Translations under genes and position numbers: made by a program | The notes under the pieces: model-generated | Seen by the model: only the letters and a program-made list of their open reading frames with translations | What the model was told of the DNA's origin: nothing | Database searches by the model: none | Shown here: positions 18,555-27,096 of the stretch, piece after piece | How positions within the stretch are numbered: the stretch's first letter is position 1 | How the letters are laid out: the number at the start of each line of letters is the position of its first letter | Assembly: GCF_004959775.1 (NCBI RefSeq) | Contig: NZ_SJZG01000017.1 | Location: 1 to 64,000 of the forward strand | Length of the DNA: 64,000 nt | Reading direction: 5' to 3' | From: Agromyces sp. H66 | GTDB taxonomy: Bacteria > Actinomycetota > Actinomycetes > Actinomycetales > Microbacteriaceae

Positions 18555-19250
18555 ATGACGGATGCCGCGGAGCTGATCGCGACGCTCGAGGGCATGGCGA
18601 GCGCCGACGAGCGCCGGAAGTACGAACGGTACTTCCCGCCCGACCCCGAGGCGCCGTTCATCGGCGTGCGGATGGGCGCGGTCTTCGACCTCGCGAAGAC
18701 CGCCCTCGACCTCCCCGCCGACGAACTCGAGCTCCTCCTGGAAGCGCCGACGCACGAGGTGCGCGCGCTCGCGTGCAGCATCATGGGCAAGTCCGCGGCG
18801 CACCGGAAGACCGGCGACGAGCGGCGCGAGGATCTCTACGGGCTCTACCTCCGCCGGCACGACCGTATCGACCACTGGGATCTGGTCGACCTGGCCGCGC
18901 ACGACGTGGTCGGCGGGTACCTGCTCGATCGCGATCGCGCCCCGCTCGCCCGGCTCGCGGCATCCGGATTCTGGCCGGAGCGCCGCACGGCGCTCGTCGC
19001 GACGTTCGCGTTCATCCGTCGCGGTGAACTCGACGACGCGTACGCCCTCGCCGAGACGCTCGCCGACGACCCCGAGCCGCTCGTGCAGAAGGCGCTCGGC
19101 TGGGTGCTGCGTGCGGCCGGCGACATCGACCGCGACCGACTGACCGACTTCGTCGAACGGCACGCGCCGACCATGCCGCGCGTGGCCGTGCGCGCCGCCA
19201 TCGAGCATCACGACCCGCCCGAGCGCGCTCGCATCCTCGCGATCCGCTGA
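18555..19250 (+). CDS. DNA alkylation repair protein, AlkD-like
   Basis: A 231-aa all-helical protein with HEAT-like repeats. YFPPDPEAPFIGVRMGAVFDLAK near residue 25 and HDRIDHWDLVDLAAHDVVGGYL at about residue 95 match the AlkD/AlkC glycosylase family, which removes cationic alkylated bases. LARLAASGFWPERRTALVATF and DPEPLVQKALGWVLRAAG complete the family pattern. ATG at 18555 follows AAGGGG; a much longer frame reaching 17064 is only the antisense of the HNH gene. The 183-bp gap before it holds no other gene. Confidence 0.85.
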   Translation: MTDAAELIATLEGMASADERRKYERYFPPDPEAPFIGVRMGAVFDLAKTALDLPADELELLLEAPTHEVRALACSIMGKSAAHRKTGDERREDLYGLYLRRHDRIDHWDLVDLAAHDVVGGYLLDRDRAPLARLAASGFWPERRTALVATFAFIRRGELDDAYALAETLADDPEPLVQKALGWVLRAAGDIDRDRLTDFVERHAPTMPRVAVRAAIEHHDPPERARILAIR

Positions 19251-19251
19251 G

Positions 19252-19307
19252 CGCACCCCCGGCGCCGGCGAACGGATGCCCGCGGCATCCGCTGACCGAC
19301 GGGTGCG
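19252..19307. terminator. Hairpin between convergent genes, built from inverted GGCATCCG octamers
   Basis: CGGATGCC (19273-19280) and GGCATCCG (19284-19291) form a perfect 8-bp stem with a 3-nt loop. CGCACCC (19252-19258) and GGGTGCG (19301-19307) can close an outer stem. It lies exactly between the stops of the AlkD-like gene and the leftward transporter, so bidirectional termination is likely. There is no U-run on either side. Confidence 0.5.
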
Positions 19308-19308
19308 T

Positions 19309-20784
19309 TCATCCGAGCGCGCGCCGCTTGCGCCGCCGAGCGCCGAGGTCGGCCACCCCGATGGCGAACGCGATCGCGAGGAAGATCCCGACCGAGACCA
19401 TGCCGAAGCCGTACGCGTGGTGGTACACGGTGAGATCGGCCGACTCCGCCGAGCCGTTCTCGCGGTAGATCGTGGAGTAGAACAGCGACAGGCCCACCGC
19501 GGTGCCGACGGCCGTGCCGACGCGCTGGCTGAGCTGGTTGACGGAGCCCGCGAGTCCGCCCTGCCTGGCCGGGATGTCGGCGAGGGTGAGCGTCTGGTTC
19601 GGGGCGATCACGAACCCGCCGCCCATTCCGCCGATCGTCATCGCCGCGGCCATCGCCCACGGCGTGATCCCGGGCGGCGTCGCGAGCGCGGCCAGCACGA
19701 GCAGCCCGACGCCGCCGAGCACCGCGACGATCCCCCAGACCACCAGCGGGCGCCCCAGCCGGTTCACGAGGCGTCCGCCGAGCCACGACCCGACGGCGCT
19801 CATGAGCGCGAAGCCGATGCCCACCATGCCGGCGTACACCGGCGCGAGCCCGAGCCCGTGCTGGAGGTAGAGGGTCGTGAGCAGGAACATCGCCGGGAGC
19901 GCAGCGAAGTACGAACTGATGAGCAGCGTGCCGTTGCGGTAGGTGCCGACTCCGAACAGCGTGAGCGGGACGAGCGGATGCCTCCCGGATGCCGCGTAGT
20001 GGCGCTCCCATGCGACGAACGCCGTGACGGCGATGAGGAAGGCGACGAGGAGCCACCACCTCGCCGGGTTGTCGTCGGGCGAGCCGGTGGTGAACAGGAA
20101 CGGCCACATGAGTGCCACGACCGTGACGCCGAAGAGCAGGACCCCGACCGGATCGAGCGCGAGCCGCCGGGTCGACCGCCGTCGCGTGACGGGCAGGAGC
20201 CAGACGGCCAGCCCGATCGCGATGAGCGAGAGCGGCACGTTCATCCAGAAGATCCCGCGCCACCCGTCGACGGGCCCGCCGATCGCGATGGCGAGGCCGC
20301 CCAGCGTCGGACCGAAGGCCGTGGAGATGCCGATCGTCGCGCCGAACAGCCCGAACGCCCGCCCGCGCTCGGGGCCCCGGAAGAGCTGCTGGATGAGGCC
20401 GATGACCTGCGGCATCTGGATGCCGGCCGCCACGCCCTGCAGGAGCCTCGCGACGAGGAGCACGCCCGAGCTCGGCGCCAGCGCGCACGCGAGGCTCGTG
20501 AGCGTGAAGAGCGTGAGCCCGATCACGAAGAGGGCGCGCCGCGACCATTGGTCGCCGATGCGGCCGGCCGGCACGAGCGTGAGGCCGAAGGCGAGCACGT
20601 AGCCGACGACGATCAGCTGCAGTTCCGTCGAGGTCGAGTCGAACGCGTCCTGGATCGACGGGAGCGCCACGTTGACCTTGGTGAGGTCCAGGATCGTGAG
20701 CGCGGCCACCGCGACGCACACCCAGAAGGCGCGCCACCGCTTCGCGGGATCGAGTGGGATCTCCTCGGTGGGCGGCTGCGACAT
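19309..20784 (-). CDS. MFS transporter, DHA2 (14-helix) drug-resistance type
   Basis: A 491-aa membrane protein. LTKVNVALPSIQDAF at the first helix, VVGYVLAFGLTLVPAGRIGDQWSRR (MFS loop 2-3) and LARLLQGVAAGIQMPQVIGLI (motif C-like) are characteristic of the DHA2 drug:H+ antiporters, as is the length. Efflux of a toxic compound is the likely role. Start at MSQPPTEE (20784): TATGGT (20797-20792) ends 7 nt before it, matching the leaderless pattern; an in-frame ATG at 20796 would overlap that box. Confidence 0.87.
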   Translation of the reverse strand: MSQPPTEEIPLDPAKRWRAFWVCVAVAALTILDLTKVNVALPSIQDAFDSTSTELQLIVVGYVLAFGLTLVPAGRIGDQWSRRALFVIGLTLFTLTSLACALAPSSGVLLVARLLQGVAAGIQMPQVIGLIQQLFRGPERGRAFGLFGATIGISTAFGPTLGGLAIAIGGPVDGWRGIFWMNVPLSLIAIGLAVWLLPVTRRRSTRRLALDPVGVLLFGVTVVALMWPFLFTTGSPDDNPARWWLLVAFLIAVTAFVAWERHYAASGRHPLVPLTLFGVGTYRNGTLLISSYFAALPAMFLLTTLYLQHGLGLAPVYAGMVGIGFALMSAVGSWLGGRLVNRLGRPLVVWGIVAVLGGVGLLVLAALATPPGITPWAMAAAMTIGGMGGGFVIAPNQTLTLADIPARQGGLAGSVNQLSQRVGTAVGTAVGLSLFYSTIYRENGSAESADLTVYHHAYGFGMVSVGIFLAIAFAIGVADLGARRRKRRALG

Positions 20785-20963
20785 CCCCTCCACCATATGC
20801 CTGCCCGCGCGAGCCGCCCGGGCGCCTCCCGGAGGGTGGAACGCGGGCGCCCTGCCGGGCCCGGAAGGGCGCCGGCCGGCGATTCTATGCTCCCCCGGGG
20901 CCGATGGGTACCCGGTTCCCGCTGTCGTGCGCCGGGCGTAACCTCCGAACCGAGGTGATTCCC

Positions 20964-21944
20964 ATGGCCGATGTGGTGGTCTTCGCCCCGTCGCCGCTGC
21001 TCACGGTGACGCTCGAGGATGAGGCGGGCAGTGCGGACATCCACGTTCACGCGGGCGGGCAGGGCGTCTGGCAGGCGCGGATGCTGCGCACGCTCGGGAG
21101 GGATGTCGCGATCTGCGCCGCCCTGATCGGCGAGACGGGCCGCGCGGTGCGACACCTGCTCGAGGACGAGGGTATCGAGGTGCACGCCGTCGAGCGCGCC
21201 GGGCACGGCGCCGCCTACGTGCACGACCGCCGTGCCGGGCAGCGCGAACCGGTGGCGGAGCTTCCCGGTGACGCACTGACGCGACACGATCTCGACGAGC
21301 TGTACGCCGTGGTGCTCCGGGAGGCGATGAACGCGCGCGTGGTGCTGCTCAGCGGGCCCGCGACCGACGGCGTCCTGCCCGACGACGTGTACCGGCGCCT
21401 CGCCGCCGACCTCGCGGCCGCCGGGATCCCCGTCGTCGCCGATCTCGCGGGCACCCGGCTCGCGGCAGCGCTCGCGGGCGGCGTGCACGTCGCGAAGGTG
21501 AGCCAGGACGAACTCGTCGACGCGGGCGCGGTCACGGGCACATCGGTGCCGGAGCTCGTGGCGGCCGCCCGACGACTGCGGCAGGCCGGGGCCCACAACG
21601 TCGTCGTCACCCGCTCGGACCGGCCCGCGCTCCTCGTCGAGGCGGGCTCGACGCACGCGGTCCGTGTGCCCGCGATGGAGGAGGTGGACGTGCGCGGCGC
21701 CGGCGACTCGTTCACGGCGGCCCTCGTCGCCGCCCTTGCCGACGGCGAGCCGCTCCACGACGCCGTGCGGATCGGCGTCGCCGCCGGTGCCCTCAACGTG
21801 ACCCGGCACGGGCTCGGAACCGGCGACGCCGAGGCCATCCGCCGACTGCGCGAGCATGTCGAACTGGTCCCCCTCGACGACGATGAGGCCGAGATGGTCA
21901 CGCTCGACGAACTCGCCTCACGCACGGAGGTGGACCGGCCATGA
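20964..21944 (+). CDS. PfkB-family carbohydrate kinase (1-phosphofructokinase-like)
   Basis: A 326-aa ribokinase-like sugar kinase. HAGGQGVWQARMLRTLG near residue 28 is the substrate-binding GG signature, and VRGAGDSFTAALVAAL contains the catalytic Asp248 and anion hole GAGD. Sequence around residues 135-200 resembles 1-phosphofructokinase/tagatose-6-phosphate kinases, but no phosphotransferase genes are near. GAGGTGA (20952-20958) precedes ATG by 5 nt; longer upstream frames have non-coding composition. The last codons overlap surE as ATGA, so the two proteins are made from one message. Confidence 0.85.
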   Translation: MADVVVFAPSPLLTVTLEDEAGSADIHVHAGGQGVWQARMLRTLGRDVAICAALIGETGRAVRHLLEDEGIEVHAVERAGHGAAYVHDRRAGQREPVAELPGDALTRHDLDELYAVVLREAMNARVVLLSGPATDGVLPDDVYRRLAADLAAAGIPVVADLAGTRLAAALAGGVHVAKVSQDELVDAGAVTGTSVPELVAAARRLRQAGAHNVVVTRSDRPALLVEAGSTHAVRVPAMEEVDVRGAGDSFTAALVAALADGEPLHDAVRIGVAAGALNVTRHGLGTGDAEAIRRLREHVELVPLDDDEAEMVTLDELASRTEVDRP

Positions 21945-22699
21945 GGGTCCTCATCACCAACGACGACGGCATCGAGTCACCGGGCCTGCACGCCCTCGCC
22001 CTGGCGGCGTCGGCGGAGGGCCTCGAGGTCGTCGTCGCGGCGCCGGCCTCGGAATCCAGCGGATCGAGTGCGTCGATCATCGGCGCCGAGCACGACGGTC
22101 GCATCCACATGGACCGTCGCACCATCGACGGACTCGAGGTGCCGTGCTACGCCGTGCACGCCGCTCCCGCCCTCATCGCGCTCATCGCGGCGCACGGCGC
22201 GTTCGGCCCGGCGCCCGACGCGGTGCTCTCCGGCGTCAACCGCGGGGCGAACGTCGGACACGCGATCCTGCACTCCGGCACCGTCGGCGCCGCCCTCACC
22301 GGCGGCTCGAACGGCGCACGAGGCCTGGCCGTGTCGCTCGACGTGGGCCTGCATCCGCAGACGCACGAGTGGGACGCGGCGGCGCGGCTCTCACGCCGGA
22401 TCCTGCGCGTGCTCCTCGAGTGCGCGCCGGGCACCGTGCTGAACCTCAACGTCCCGAACCACGTGAGCGCCGGCGACCTCATGCCACGACCGGCGACGCT
22501 CGCCCCGTTCGGCATCGTGCAGACCACCGCGACCGAGCACGGCGAGGGCGAGGTGCGACTCACCGTCGCCGACCTCGAGGGAGAACTCGATCCGCGAAGC
22601 GACGCGGCGATCCTCGCGACGGGGCATCCGACACTCACCGCGATCACGGCCGTCGGCGAGGCGCCGATTCCCGAGGCCATCCCGACCGCGGGAAGGTGA
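21941..22699 (+). CDS. surE: 5'/3'-nucleotidase SurE
   Basis: A 252-aa metal-dependent nucleoside monophosphate phosphatase. The N-terminus MRVLITNDDGIESPGL carries the metal-binding Asp-Asp (NDDG) motif, and APASESSGSSASI holds the conserved serines. SGVNRGANVGHAILHSGTVGAA is the central SurE signature. Length is normal for the family. It overlaps the kinase gene by 4 nt, indicating translational coupling and suggesting a shared role in sugar-phosphate or nucleotide turnover. Confidence 0.93.
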   Translation: MRVLITNDDGIESPGLHALALAASAEGLEVVVAAPASESSGSSASIIGAEHDGRIHMDRRTIDGLEVPCYAVHAAPALIALIAAHGAFGPAPDAVLSGVNRGANVGHAILHSGTVGAALTGGSNGARGLAVSLDVGLHPQTHEWDAAARLSRRILRVLLECAPGTVLNLNVPNHVSAGDLMPRPATLAPFGIVQTTATEHGEGEVRLTVADLEGELDPRSDAAILATGHPTLTAITAVGEAPIPEAIPTAGR

Positions 22700-22826
22700 A
22701 GCGCGCGGCGACGTGCGGAGTGGAACGGCCCGCTGGGCCGGTCGGTCGGCGCGCGTCCGGCCGATCGGGGGCCGTCGCGACTATGCTTCAGGCAGGACCG
22801 GACTCAGCGACGAGAGGAACGCGGCA

Positions 22827-23153
22827 TTGGCCACGAAGACCGTTGTCACGCTGGTGGACGACTTAGACGGCAGCGACGCCGACGAGACCGTCGCATTCGC
22901 CATCGACGGCACGAACTACGAGATCGACCTCTCCGCGGACAACGCGGCCTCGTTCCGCGCGGCCCTGCGGCCGTACGTCGACGCGGCGCGCACGGCGTCT
23001 CGGCGAGGAGGGCGAGGTGGGCGACGCAGCAGTGCGACGACCGCCACGTCGAAGGAGATCCGCGCCTGGGCCGAGGCGAACGGCATCGACGTGCCGGCGC
23101 GCGGACGGATCCCGGCAGCGGTGCACGAGCGGTATCTCGCCGCCAACGCGTAG
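22827..23153 (+). CDS. lsr2: Lsr2-family nucleoid-associated protein
   Basis: A 108-aa xenogeneic silencer that bridges AT-rich DNA. The N-terminal oligomerisation domain (TKTVVTLVDDLDGSDADETVAFAIDG) is followed by a basic linker (SRRGGRGGRRS). The C-terminal DNA-binding domain SKEIRAWAEANGIDVPARGR contains the RGR AT-minor-groove clamp. TTG at 22827 is the start, with AGAGGA upstream; TATGCT (22782-22787) is a plausible -10. Paralogues are common in actinobacteria, so this may not be the only copy in the genome. Confidence 0.93.
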   Translation: MATKTVVTLVDDLDGSDADETVAFAIDGTNYEIDLSADNAASFRAALRPYVDAARTASRRGGRGGRRSSATTATSKEIRAWAEANGIDVPARGRIPAAVHERYLAANA

Positions 23154-23168
23154 CGCGCGGCCGGCGGT

Positions 23169-23624
23169 TCAGCCGGCCCGGCGAGACGGCGCGGGAACAC
23201 GGGTCGGCCGCAGGGCGACCCGCGTCTGCGTCTGCGCCGCGCCGCAGTCTCTCTTGAGTCGCCGCAGCAGCGCGTCCAGGTCGCCCGTGTCGGGGGCGTA
23301 GGCGCGGAGCAGGTAGTCGAACGGCCCGGTCAGGTGAATCGCCTCGACGATCTGGCCCATGGGCTCGATGGCGGCCGTGAAGTCGTCGTAGTCGGTCTCG
23401 CTGTCGAGGCGAACGTCGATGAACACCTCGAGTCCGCCCCGCGGTCCGAGGGCCGCGCCGCCCGTGAGCACCGTGTAGCCGAGAATGGTGCCGTCCTCCT
23501 CCATGCGCCGCACCCGCGCCGCGGTCGCGTTCGTGCTGAGGCCGACGCGACGCCCGAGGTCGCTGAACGATCGGCGAGCGTCCTCTTGCAGTAGACCGAG
23601 AATCTGCTCGTCGATGGCGTCCAT
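23169..23624 (-). CDS. Lrp/AsnC-family regulator
   Basis: A 151-aa feast/famine regulator: N-terminal winged helix (MDAIDEQILGLLQEDARRSFSDLGRRVGLSTNATAARVRRM in sequence order) and C-terminal RAM ligand domain (FIDVRLDSETDYDDF, IHLTGPFDYLLRAYAPD). It is divergent from a LysE-type exporter 70 bp away, a common arrangement in which the regulator senses the exported amino acid. Start 23624 is supported by TAGAAT (23637-23632) 7 nt upstream; the ATG at 23633 lies within that box. Confidence 0.88.
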   Translation of the reverse strand: MDAIDEQILGLLQEDARRSFSDLGRRVGLSTNATAARVRRMEEDGTILGYTVLTGGAALGPRGGLEVFIDVRLDSETDYDDFTAAIEPMGQIVEAIHLTGPFDYLLRAYAPDTGDLDALLRRLKRDCGAAQTQTRVALRPTRVPAPSRRAG

Positions 23625-23694
23625 GCCGCTCATTCTAGACGTCGAACAACAAGGATCGCGGTGTGCCAAGGGCGCGTCCGCGAGACTGGACGAT

Positions 23695-24330
23695 GTGTTC
23701 GATGAGATCCTCCTGTCCGCCGGAGCCGGGGTCGTCGCCGGCCTCGGTGTCGCCATGCCCCTGGGCGCGATCGGCGCGCTCCTCCTGCGCGAGGGACTCG
23801 TCAACGGCTTCCGCGTCGCGGCGTCGGCGGCCATCGGGGTGGCGATCGTCGACGCGGCGTACTGCGCCGTCGCGGCCCTCGTCGGCGCGACGTTCGCGCC
23901 GCTCGTCGAATCCCATCGCGGTGCGTTCCTCATCGTCTCCGGCCTGGTGATCCTCGCGATCGGCGTACGGCAGCTCGTGATGGCCGTGCGGCGGCGGTCA
24001 GCGCAGGCAGCGGTTGCGGAGCCGACGGCTCCGTTCGCGGCGTTCCTGAGGTTCGTCGGGCTCACGGCGATCAATCCGTTGACGCTCGTGTACTTCGTCG
24101 CCCTCGCCGGAGCGATCACGACCCACAGCACGTCGCCGATCGGACCGGTCGTCTTCGTGGTCGCGGTCGGCGCGTCCTCGCTCGCGTGGCAGCTGGTACT
24201 CGCGTCCGTCGGATCGCTGTTCGGCCGATCGCTGAACCCCCGGGCCACGGAGATCATCGGCATCGTCGCATCGATCCTCATCGTCGCGCTGGGCGGCATG
24301 GTCGCCGTCAGCGGCCTCACGCTGGGGTAG
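23695..24330 (+). CDS. LysE/RhtB-family amino-acid exporter
   Basis: A 211-aa protein with six predicted helices. AGLGVAMPLGAIGALLLREG in helix 1 is the LysE-family signature, and FVGLTAINPLTLVYFVAL in helix 4 is equally typical. It exports amino acids such as lysine, arginine or threonine. GTG at 23695 begins MFDEILLSAGAGVV just before helix 1; upstream in-frame sequence overlaps the divergent Lrp gene and is not coding. Regulation by that neighbour is likely. Confidence 0.87.
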   Translation: MFDEILLSAGAGVVAGLGVAMPLGAIGALLLREGLVNGFRVAASAAIGVAIVDAAYCAVAALVGATFAPLVESHRGAFLIVSGLVILAIGVRQLVMAVRRRSAQAAVAEPTAPFAAFLRFVGLTAINPLTLVYFVALAGAITTHSTSPIGPVVFVVAVGASSLAWQLVLASVGSLFGRSLNPRATEIIGIVASILIVALGGMVAVSGLTLG

Positions 24331-24368
24331 ACGGCCGTCACGGTCGGTCCATCCCGCCGACGCGTCAC

Positions 24369-24950
24369 TCAGCCGTGCGTGGATGCGTCCAACACGGTGC
24401 GCACGGACGGCAGCGCGTCACGGATGCGATCCGCCAGCGGCAGAGGGTCGTCCGACGGGTCGGCGAGCCACTCGTGCAGCTCGCGCCGGAACAACGCGAA
24501 GCCGATCGCGGCGAGCAGGCCTGCGTCGCCCGGGTCGAAGCCGCGCTCGACGAGCGCGGCGCTGATCGCCTGCTGCCATCGGGCCTGCTTCGCGAGCTCG
24601 CGGCCCGTGAGCGCGACCTCCGAATCGATGATCGCCTGACGCTGGCGCAGCGAATCGCGCGCCGGCTGCATCCGCCCGGCGAGGCCGACGAGTGCCCGTT
24701 CCATCAGTTGCTCGGCGGCGGTCGGTCCCGTCGGCTCCGCGATGGTCTCGAGCAGCGCGGGGAGCAGCAGGTCGTCGTCGGCGAACAGCACCTCCTCCTT
24801 GTCGCGGAACTGCCGGAAGAAGGTTCGTGCGGTCACCCCGGCTCGCTCGGCGATGTCGTCGATGGTGACACCCGAGTAGCCGTGCTCCGAGAACAGCTCG
24901 AGCGCGGCGTCGGCGAGTCGCGCGCGAGAGTCGGCGGGCCAGCGGGGCAT
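24369..24950 (-). CDS. TetR-family transcriptional regulator
   Basis: A 193-aa repressor with a clear N-terminal helix-turn-helix (ADAALELFSEHGYSGVTIDDIAERAG, then VTARTFFRQFRDKEEVL). The C-terminal domain (about 60-193) is unassigned. TAGCAT (24962-24957) lies 6 nt before the ATG, so its own mRNA is probably leaderless. It faces the short-chain dehydrogenase gene across 55 bp that contain two palindromic sites, so it probably represses both. Confidence 0.88.
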   Translation of the reverse strand: MPRWPADSRARLADAALELFSEHGYSGVTIDDIAERAGVTARTFFRQFRDKEEVLFADDDLLLPALLETIAEPTGPTAAEQLMERALVGLAGRMQPARDSLRQRQAIIDSEVALTGRELAKQARWQQAISAALVERGFDPGDAGLLAAIGFALFRRELHEWLADPSDDPLPLADRIRDALPSVRTVLDASTHG

Positions 24951-24970
24951 GGGATCATGCTAGCGAACCC

Positions 24971-25020
24971 TTGTGTCATGATCTGACATCATGCAGACTC
25001 GAGTCATGACAGATCATGAC
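24971..25020. promoter_or_regulatory. Two TetR-type operators over a promoter
   Basis: TGTCAtgatcTGACA (24974-24988) and GTCATGAcagaTCATGAC (25003-25020) are palindromes; GTCATGATCTG (24975-24985) is also the reverse complement of 25010-25020. For the rightward gene TTGTGT (24971-24976) and CAGACT (24994-24999) are 17 bp apart and end 6 nt before ATG 25006. One site lies between the boxes, the other over the start codon, so binding would block transcription. Confidence 0.65.
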
Positions 25021-25971
25021 ATCAACTCCCCCACCGTACTGCTCACCGGGCCGACCCGCGGCATCGGCGCCGAGATGCTCGATCGACTGATCGACCACCC
25101 GGCGCGCCCGAGGCTCGTCCTGCTCGCACGCGACCCGCACGCGCTCGACCGCGTGGTCGGGCGTGCCCGCGCGGCAGGCAGAGACGCCGTCGGCATCACG
25201 ATCGACCTCGCCGATCTCGATTCGGTCGATGCGGCACTCCAGCAGCTCCGCGACCGCATCGCCGGCGGCGAGGTCGCCGCTCCGAACGCCGCGATGCTCA
25301 GCGCCGGCGCCCAGTTCGGCGACCGTCGCGGCACGAGCGCGCAGGGCATCGAACAGACCTTCGCCGTGGACGTCGTGGCACAGCACGCGCTCGTGCGGGG
25401 CATCCTGCCGATCCTCGCGCCACGCGGTCACGTGGTGCTGATGGGATCGGGCACCCACCGGGGACGTGCCCACTCCTTCGGCCTCGTCCCGTCACCGCGC
25501 TCCGCGCCACCCGAGGAGCTGGCCCGCACCGACCGCACCGATCGGGGAGCCACTCGTCACGCGGGCGGGCGGGCCTACGCCGAGAGCAAGCTCGCCCTCG
25601 TCACCCTCGCGCACGCGTGGGCGCGCCGCGCCGAGGCATCCGGCCACCGCCTGAACACCTACGACCCAGGACTCGTACCGGGTACGGGCCTGGTCCGCGA
25701 CCTGCCCGGCTACGTGCGCTGGACCTGGGAGCACGTCATGCCCGCCATGGCGCTGCTGCCCGGGGCGTCGACACCCCGCGCGACGGCCCGACACGCGATC
25801 GACCTCGTGATGGGCGACCGGCATGCCGACCTGCATGACGGATACGTCGAGATCGGGAAGGTCACGCGACCCGCCGGGCGCACGTTCGATCGCGAGCGCC
25901 AGGAGGAGCTGTTCTCGTGGATCGAGGAGCGGCACCCCGACCGAGCGGTGGATCCGACCGTGTCGGGGTGA
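25006..25971 (+). CDS. Short-chain dehydrogenase/reductase
   Basis: A 321-aa SDR enzyme. The nucleotide site reads TGPTRGIG (TGxxxGIG, about residues 14-21), the strand-4 motif is NAAMLSAG rather than NNAG, and the catalytic YAESK is present with an upstream Ser in MGSGTHRG. It most resembles the protochlorophyllide/retinol-dehydrogenase-like branch. ATG at 25006 is chosen over 24991 because the promoter boxes fit a leaderless start there. Substrate unknown; controlled by the adjacent TetR. Confidence 0.83.
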   Translation: MTDHDINSPTVLLTGPTRGIGAEMLDRLIDHPARPRLVLLARDPHALDRVVGRARAAGRDAVGITIDLADLDSVDAALQQLRDRIAGGEVAAPNAAMLSAGAQFGDRRGTSAQGIEQTFAVDVVAQHALVRGILPILAPRGHVVLMGSGTHRGRAHSFGLVPSPRSAPPEELARTDRTDRGATRHAGGRAYAESKLALVTLAHAWARRAEASGHRLNTYDPGLVPGTGLVRDLPGYVRWTWEHVMPAMALLPGASTPRATARHAIDLVMGDRHADLHDGYVEIGKVTRPAGRTFDRERQEELFSWIEERHPDRAVDPTVSG

Positions 25972-26060
25972 TCGACCGGAGGACGGGCTTCGATCGTGTC
26001 GATTCTCCGGCGCCTGCTCCGACATGTCTGAAAGAAGACAACGCGAAAGGCAGGTGATCA

Positions 26061-26897
26061 GTGCGTACCATCGACGTCCTGATGGAGGGAATCGTGTTCG
26101 GCGAATCACCGCGCTGGCACGACGGACGGCTCTGGTTCTCCGACTGGGGCGCGAACCAGGTGATCGCGGTCGACCCGGAGGGCGGCCACGAGGTCGTGGT
26201 GACCGTCCCGTCGTTCCCGATGTGCATCGACTTCCTCCGCGACGGCAGCCTGCTCGTGGTGGACTCGGCGCAGCGACGGCTGCTACGCCGCGAGGCTGAC
26301 GGGTCGATGACACGGCATGCGGACCTCTCCGGGCTGTCGGAGAAACCCTGGAACGACATCGTGGTCGACGACCACGGCAATGCCTATGTCAACTGCATCG
26401 GCTTCGACTTCCCGGACGGAGCGTTCGCGCCGGGCCTGATCGCGCTCGTCACGCCGGACGGCGACGTCCGACGGGTCGCCGACGACCTCGCGTTCCCGAA
26501 CGGGATGGCGATCACGCCCGACGGTGCGACCCTCATCGTCGCCGAGTCCTACGCCGGTCGACTCACGGCATACGACATCGGCACGGACGGTGGTCTGACC
26601 GGTCGCCGGACGTGGGCGCCGACGCCCGGCGACCACCCGGACGGGATCTGCATCGATGCCGATGGTGCGGTGTGGTACGCCGACGTCGGCAACCGGCACT
26701 GCGTGCGGGTGCGGGAGGGCGGCGAGGTGCTGGCCACGGCCGAACTGGACCGCGGCGCCTTCGCCTGTGCGCTCAGCCGGGGGGAGGACCCGCGCCTGTA
26801 CATCGTCGGGCAGGCCTGGGGCGGAGCCGAATCATCCGAACGCACCGGACGGGTGATGAGCATCCCAGCGCCCGCGCCCGGCGCCGGGAGACCGTGA
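26061..26897 (+). CDS. SMP-30/gluconolactonase-family protein
   Basis: A 278-aa six-bladed β-propeller of the SMP-30/gluconolactonase/LRE family. Expected metal ligands are visible: Glu15 in FGESPRWHDGRLWFSDW, Asn in FPNGMAITPDG and Asp in HPDGICIDADGAVWYADV. Such enzymes hydrolyse sugar lactones. The GTG start is preceded by AGGTGA. It ends just before a strong hairpin at 26935-26965 shared with the converging tRNA-Ala gene. Confidence 0.86.
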   Translation: MRTIDVLMEGIVFGESPRWHDGRLWFSDWGANQVIAVDPEGGHEVVVTVPSFPMCIDFLRDGSLLVVDSAQRRLLRREADGSMTRHADLSGLSEKPWNDIVVDDHGNAYVNCIGFDFPDGAFAPGLIALVTPDGDVRRVADDLAFPNGMAITPDGATLIVAESYAGRLTAYDIGTDGGLTGRRTWAPTPGDHPDGICIDADGAVWYADVGNRHCVRVREGGEVLATAELDRGAFACALSRGEDPRLYIVGQAWGGAESSERTGRVMSIPAPAPGAGRP

Positions 26898-26934
26898 ACC
26901 GGCGCCTCGGGAACGCAGCTGACCGACGGAACAC

Positions 26935-26965
26935 GTGAAGCCCCGGCCGATGGCCGGGGCTTCAC
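26935..26965. terminator. 14-bp hairpin between gluconolactonase and tRNA-Ala
   Basis: GTGAAGCCCCGGCC (26935-26948) and GGCCGGGGCTTCAC (26952-26965) pair perfectly around a GAT loop. It begins 4 nt beyond the tRNA 3' end on the minus strand and follows the gluconolactonase on the plus strand, so it can end both transcripts. Confidence 0.8.
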
Positions 26966-26969
26966 AACG

Positions 26970-27042
26970 TGGACCCAGGGGGATTCGAACCCCCGACCTT
27001 CTCATTGCGAACGAGACGCGCTACCAACTGCGCCATGGGCCC
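26970..27042 (-). tRNA. tRNA-Ala (anticodon CGC)
   Basis: Folds into a 73-nt cloverleaf: acceptor GGGCCCA/TGGGTCC with the G3-U70 wobble that identifies tRNA-Ala, D-stem GCGC/GCGC, anticodon stem TCTCG/TGAGA around loop TTCGCAA (anticodon CGC, codon GCG), variable AGGTC and T-stem GGGGG/CCCCC with TTCGAAT. Discriminator is A; CCA is not encoded. Confidence 0.97.
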
Positions 27043-27096
27043 GAGCGACAACGAGCCTATCACTCCTCGGGGGGTGGTTCGGACCACCGCCGGGGT

